From: Rubrivivax sp.
GTDB taxonomy: Bacteria; Pseudomonadota; Gammaproteobacteria; Burkholderiales; Burkholderiaceae_C
Assembly (NCBI GenBank): GCA_027485165.1
Contig: JAIXRN010000101.1
Span: 124,001 to 188,000 of the forward strand
Length of the DNA stretch: 64,000 bases
Direction of reading: 5' to 3'
In this document: positions 60,824-64,000 of the stretch, in pieces
Layout: the number at the start of each line of letters is the position of its first letter
Numbering within the stretch: the first letter of the stretch is position 1
The notes under the pieces: generated by a model
Seen by the model: only the letters and a program-made list of their open reading frames with translations
Database searches by the model: none
What the model was told of the DNA's origin: nothing
Program-made: the position numbers and the translations under genes

Positions 60824-61302
60824 GCCAGAAGAGCCCGCCCGATGGCCGTGTAGGCCTGCAGCGTGACCCGGCGTTCGCTGTCGTCGTCACCGGGCTCCAG
60901 GTGCACGGCCAGGTCAGCACCCGGCAGCATGCCGGCGGCTTTCTCGGGCCATTCGGCCAGCTTCAGGCCGGGTTGGGCGAAGGTTTCTCGAAAGCCCGCG
61001 TCGGCCCATTCCCGCGGGTCGCTGAAGCGGTAGAAGTCGAAATGGGAAATCGCCAGGCCGCCGGCCTGGTGTGGTTCCAGCACCGCGTAGGTGGGGCTCT
61101 TGATGCGCCCCTGCACGCCCAGGGCGCGCAGCAGGTGGCGCACCAGGCTGGTCTTGCCCGCCCCCAGCGGGCCATGCAGGCTGATGAAGGCCGTGCGCAA
61201 GGCCGGCCGGGTGGCCAGCTGGGCGGCAAAGGCCTGGCAGTCGGATTCGTCCCGCCAGCGCAGCTGACGGGTTTCTAGAATCGGTGCATGCAGGGGCAGC
61301 AT
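60820..61302 (-). CDS. tsaE: tRNA threonylcarbamoyladenosine biosynthesis ATPase
   Basis: ATPase partner of TsaD/TsaB in making t6A37 on ANN-decoding tRNAs. The 160-residue protein has Walker A 'LHGPLGAGKTSLVRHLLRAL', 'VQGRIKSPTYAVLEPH', 'ISHFDFYRF' and 'LAEWPEKA', all TsaE hallmarks. The ATG at 61300-61302 makes the gene overlap the divergent queG start by 15 bases; no shorter in-frame Met exists. The stop overlaps amiC, so the two are translationally coupled. Confidence 0.93.
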   Translation of the reverse strand: MLPLHAPILETRQLRWRDESDCQAFAAQLATRPALRTAFISLHGPLGAGKTSLVRHLLRALGVQGRIKSPTYAVLEPHQAGGLAISHFDFYRFSDPREWADAGFRETFAQPGLKLAEWPEKAAGMLPGADLAVHLEPGDDDSERRVTLQAYTAIGRALLA

Positions 61303-62454
61303 CAAACTGCGGAGCTATCGGATTCGCCACTGCTGGCACAGCTGCAGGGATGGGCGCATGGGCTGGGATTCTCCCAGATCGGTGTTGCCGACATCGACCT
61401 TGCCACGGCCGAAGCCGGGCTGCTGGCCTGGCTGGCAGCGGGCTTTCACGGCGGCATGGGCTACATGGCCACGCACGGGCTGCGGCGCGCCCGGCCCGCT
61501 GAACTGGTGCCCGGCACGGTGCGGGTGATCACCGCGCGCATGAACTACCTGCCGCAGGCCGCAGCGCCCGATTGGGCCGCGCGGGAACAGGCGCGGCTGG
61601 ACCAGCCCGGACAGGCCGTGGTGTCCGTCTATGCCCGCGGCCGCGATTATCACAAGGTCATGCGCCAGCGCCTGCAGAAGCTGGCGCTGCGGCTGCAGGC
61701 CGAAGTGGGGCCTATCGGCCATCGCGTGTTTGCCGATTCCGCCCCCGTGCTGGAAGTGGAACTGGCCAGCCGCAGCGGCATCGGCTGGCGCGGCAAGCAC
61801 ACCCTGGCGCTGCACCGCGACGCGGGTTCGATGTTCTTCCTGGGCGAGATCTATACCGACCTGCCGCTGCCGCTGACCGCGCCAACCGACGCCCATTGCG
61901 GCAGCTGCACAGCCTGCATCAGCGCCTGCCCCACGGCGGCCATCGTGGCGCCCTATCGGCTGGACGCGCGGCGCTGCATCAGCTATCTGACGATCGAACA
62001 CGCCGGGCCCATCGCACCAGAACTGCGCCCGCTGGTGGGTAACCGCATCTACGGCTGCGACGACTGCCAGCTGGTGTGCCCCTGGAACAAATACGCCCAG
62101 CGCAGCCCGCTGCCCGACTTCGACGTGCGCCCGGGCCTGGACCAGCCGCAGCTGCTGCAGCTGTGGGCCTGGGACGAGCCGGCCTTCCTGCGCCACACCG
62201 AAGGCAGTGCCATCCGCCGCATCGGCTTCCAGCGCTGGCGCCGCAACCTGGCGGTGGCGCTGGGCAATGCGCTGCGCGCTGAGCCTTCGGCCACCGACGT
62301 GGCCCGCGGCGCCGGCCAGGCAGCAGATCTTGCAACCGGCGCTGCCGACACAGCGGCCGCTATCCGCGCAGCGCTGCAGTCGGCCTGGCCTGCGGCCGAC
62401 GCCCTGGTGCGCGAGCACATCGCCTGGGCGCTGGCCGACGGGTCGGGGGCTTAG
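61288..62454 (+). CDS. queG: Epoxyqueuosine reductase
   Basis: Cobalamin- and Fe-S-dependent enzyme for the last step of queuosine formation in tRNA. The 388-residue protein has the two [4Fe-4S] motifs 'HCGSCTACISACPTAAI' and 'GCDDCQLVCPWNKYA', and the N-terminal reductive-dehalogenase-like domain with 'FHGGMGYMATHGLRRARPAE'. The C-terminal HEAT-like part ends 'VREHIAWALADGSGA'. It is divergent from tsaE with overlapping starts and convergent to the AEC transporter, whose stop codon abuts its own. Confidence 0.95.
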   Translation: MQGQHQTAELSDSPLLAQLQGWAHGLGFSQIGVADIDLATAEAGLLAWLAAGFHGGMGYMATHGLRRARPAELVPGTVRVITARMNYLPQAAAPDWAAREQARLDQPGQAVVSVYARGRDYHKVMRQRLQKLALRLQAEVGPIGHRVFADSAPVLEVELASRSGIGWRGKHTLALHRDAGSMFFLGEIYTDLPLPLTAPTDAHCGSCTACISACPTAAIVAPYRLDARRCISYLTIEHAGPIAPELRPLVGNRIYGCDDCQLVCPWNKYAQRSPLPDFDVRPGLDQPQLLQLWAWDEPAFLRHTEGSAIRRIGFQRWRRNLAVALGNALRAEPSATDVARGAGQAADLATGAADTAAAIRAALQSAWPAADALVREHIAWALADGSGA

Positions 62455-63360
62455 TCAACCCAGCCAGTGCAGCAGGCCCAGCGCCAGGGGCAGCCCGACC
62501 ATGGCGATCAGGGTCGACAGCGTCACCAGCCCGCTGACATAGGCGCCATGTCCGCCCATGCGCACAGCCAGTACGTAGGCGCTGGAAGCGGTGGGCAGCG
62601 CGGCGAAGGCCACCAGCACCGCCTGTTGCCCGGCCGGCAGCTGCAGACCTAGCACCAGGGCCACAGCCAGCAGGGGCAGCACGGCATGGCGGATGGCCAG
62701 CAGCGCCGCTGCCAGCTGAGGGCCTTCGCGCAGCGCGCCCATGCGCAGTCCGGCGCCCACGGCCATCAGCCCCAGCGGCAGGGCCGCTGCGCCCACGCGT
62801 GCCAGCGTGGTGGCCGCCAGTTCGGGCAGCTTCAGCCCCAGCAGGTTGCACAGCAGGCCACCCGCGGTGGACAGGATCAGCGGGTTGCGTGCCAGTTCAT
62901 GCCAGGTGCGCTGCCCCCCCTGGCGTGCCATCGGCCAGACCGCCGCCACATTGGCCAGCGGCACGCATACGGCCACCAGCAGCGCCGTCCAGGCCACGCC
63001 GGCGGTGCCGGCCAGGCGCTCGGCCAAAGCCAGCGCGACGTAGGAATTGAAGCGGAACGCAGTCTGAGCACCCGAGGCATGCAACCGCGGGTCCACGCCC
63101 CGCCAGTGCGCCACGGCATAGGCCAGCAGCACGCCCGTGCCCACGATCAGCAGGCCGCAACCCACTAGCGGCAGGGCTGCCATGGGCTGCAGAGGGTTGC
63201 GCACGATGGCCTGGAACAGCAGGGCCGGGAACAGGACGTAGTAGACGAGCTTCTCCACCCCTTCCCAGACCGGGCGGTTGAGCATCGTCGTGCGGCACAG
63301 CAGCCAGCCGATGCAGATGAGCAGGAAGTCCGGCAGCAGCAGCAGCGGATGAGTGGCCAT
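62455..63360 (-). CDS. AEC-family (auxin efflux carrier-like) permease
   Basis: A 301-residue, ten-helix transporter of the AEC family ('FLLICIGWLLCRTTMLNRPV', 'VEKLVYYVLFPALLFQAIV', 'LILSTAGGLLCNLLGLKL', 'LPTASSAYVLAVRMGGHGAY'). Bacterial members export or import malate, malonate or auxin-like acids; the substrate is unknown. Its TGA is directly next to the queG TAG. No regulator or metabolic gene adjoins to suggest a ligand. Confidence 0.88.
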   Translation of the reverse strand: MATHPLLLLPDFLLICIGWLLCRTTMLNRPVWEGVEKLVYYVLFPALLFQAIVRNPLQPMAALPLVGCGLLIVGTGVLLAYAVAHWRGVDPRLHASGAQTAFRFNSYVALALAERLAGTAGVAWTALLVAVCVPLANVAAVWPMARQGGQRTWHELARNPLILSTAGGLLCNLLGLKLPELAATTLARVGAAALPLGLMAVGAGLRMGALREGPQLAAALLAIRHAVLPLLAVALVLGLQLPAGQQAVLVAFAALPTASSAYVLAVRMGGHGAYVSGLVTLSTLIAMVGLPLALGLLHWLG

Positions 63361-63520
63361 GCGGCGAGTCTGCCATCGGCAGGCGGCGGCCCGTGCCGCG
63401 CGCACTACGATCGCGCCCATGTTCATGCACTTGCCCGGGCCCACGCACGGGCCCATGCCGATGCCCAGGTTCACGTCAACGCCGATGTTCAAGCCCGCGC
63501 TGTGCCGCTGCGCGCCAGTG

Positions 63521-64000
63521 ATGCCTTTACGCCGCCAGGGTTTGCGGCCGACTGTGTGGCTGCTGTGCGGCGTCATGCTCAGCCTGCCACCGGTGGCCTG
63601 GGCTCAGGCGGCACCGGCAGCGCCCGCGGCGCGGGTGCAGGTGGAAGGCCAGTGGTTCGAAGGCCAGTCAGAACTGGCGGGCAGTGCGCTGCGCCTGAAC
63701 GGCACGGGCGTGCGCGCCGTGGCCTGGTTCAAGGGCTATGCCGCCGGCCTGTACCTGCCGGCGCCCGCCACCACGCCTGCGCAGGCGGTGGACATGCCGG
63801 GCCCGAAGCGGCTGCAGATCCGCATGCTGAAGGACGTGCCGGCCGAAGAGTTCGTCAAGGCGCTGAACAAGGGCGTGGCCCGCAACAGCAGCCCCGATCA
63901 GCTGGCCACGATGCAGGGCCGGCTGGCCCAGTTCGCAAGCCTGGTGTCGGCCCTGGGCCAGGTGAAAACGGGTGACGTTGTCAATCTGGACCATGAGCCG
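63521..64000 (+). CDS. Chalcone isomerase-like periplasmic protein, 3' end missing
   Basis: The frame is open from 63419 through the window end, with the best start at the ATG at 63521. A signal peptide ('VWLLCGVMLSLPPVAWAQA') is followed by 'VQVEGQWFEGQSELAGSALR', 'AVAWFKGYAAGLYLPAPA' and 'PKRLQIRMLKDVPAEEFVKA', matching the chalcone-isomerase-like (Chalcone_3) family of secreted bacterial proteins. Enzymatic activity is unproven for the family. The 160 residues seen lack the C-terminus. Earlier in-frame ATGs (63419, 63454, 63485) would only lengthen the region before the signal helix. Confidence 0.82.
   Translation, partial: MPLRRQGLRPTVWLLCGVMLSLPPVAWAQAAPAAPAARVQVEGQWFEGQSELAGSALRLNGTGVRAVAWFKGYAAGLYLPAPATTPAQAVDMPGPKRLQIRMLKDVPAEEFVKALNKGVARNSSPDQLATMQGRLAQFASLVSALGQVKTGDVVNLDHEP

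Overview
The window is a high-GC, densely packed stretch of a Burkholderiales (Betaproteobacteria) chromosome from a photosynthetic purple bacterium close to Rubrivivax. Three things point there. A light-harvesting-2 operon (pucB, pucA, pucC) carries an Ala/Pro-rich alpha-polypeptide tail and a PpsR/CrtJ-type TGT-N12-ACA site. There is a PEP-CTERM protein. Many gene groups are of burkholderial type (queG/tsaE/amiC, dacC/binding protein/dat/ybeD, tonB/exbB/exbD/exbD). I saw no rRNA, tRNA, CRISPR array, insertion sequence or prophage. No gene-free stretch exceeds about 275 bp.

Layout. 1-3.2 kb: end of dsbB, ridA, and divergent comEC. 3.3-13.1 kb: a five-gene plus-strand operon that encodes the transglutaminase / circularly permuted ATP-grasp / alpha-E system twice, once with ATP-grasp and alpha-E fused and once split. 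13.2-22.3 kb: minus-strand genes, namely an unknown protein, a serine protease, a diguanylate cyclase, mltB, a tandem pseudo-receiver protein, and a TgpA/DUF58/MoxR operon. 22.4-27.5 kb: an HDAC-family deacylase, an MscS channel, a small His-rich protein and a ZnuD-like TonB receptor. 27.5-36 kb: pdxH, a MocA-like transferase, chaC, the Entner-Doudoroff genes edd-eda behind a good sigma-70 promoter, paiB, a thioesterase/MarR pair sharing a palindromic operator, an SDR and a metallo-hydrolase.

36.1-38.3 kb: the puc operon, with overlapping promoter and PpsR site, a terminator-like hairpin between pucA and pucC, and a previously unlisted 27-residue single-helix ORF directly after pucC. 38.3-45.2 kb: a TonB-ExbB-ExbD-ExbD-TPR energy-coupling operon, then miaA and a Bcr/CflA exporter. 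45.3-54.3 kb: a TPR protein, a pseudouridine synthase, PEP-CTERM and PhoD genes, a Sel1 protein, ybeD, dat, an amino-acid binding protein and dacC. 54.3-64 kb: a hydrolase, a ferredoxin, a VanZ-like protein and hemJ on the minus strand, then hemB, corA, amiC, tsaE, queG, an AEC transporter and the start of a chalcone-isomerase-like protein.

The clearest unexplained signal is in the hemJ-hemB gap. On the minus strand four consecutive stem-loops end in a textbook intrinsic terminator (10-bp stem plus seven T). This is most likely a small RNA, or an attenuator leader for hemJ. Its second hairpin presents a pyrimidine-rich, anti-Shine-Dalgarno-like loop. The 27-residue ORF after pucC and the doubled transglutaminase/ATP-grasp/alpha-E operon are the other leading candidates for undescribed biology. 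Short tandem repeats of 6-13 bp recur at gene junctions and several straddle stop codons.
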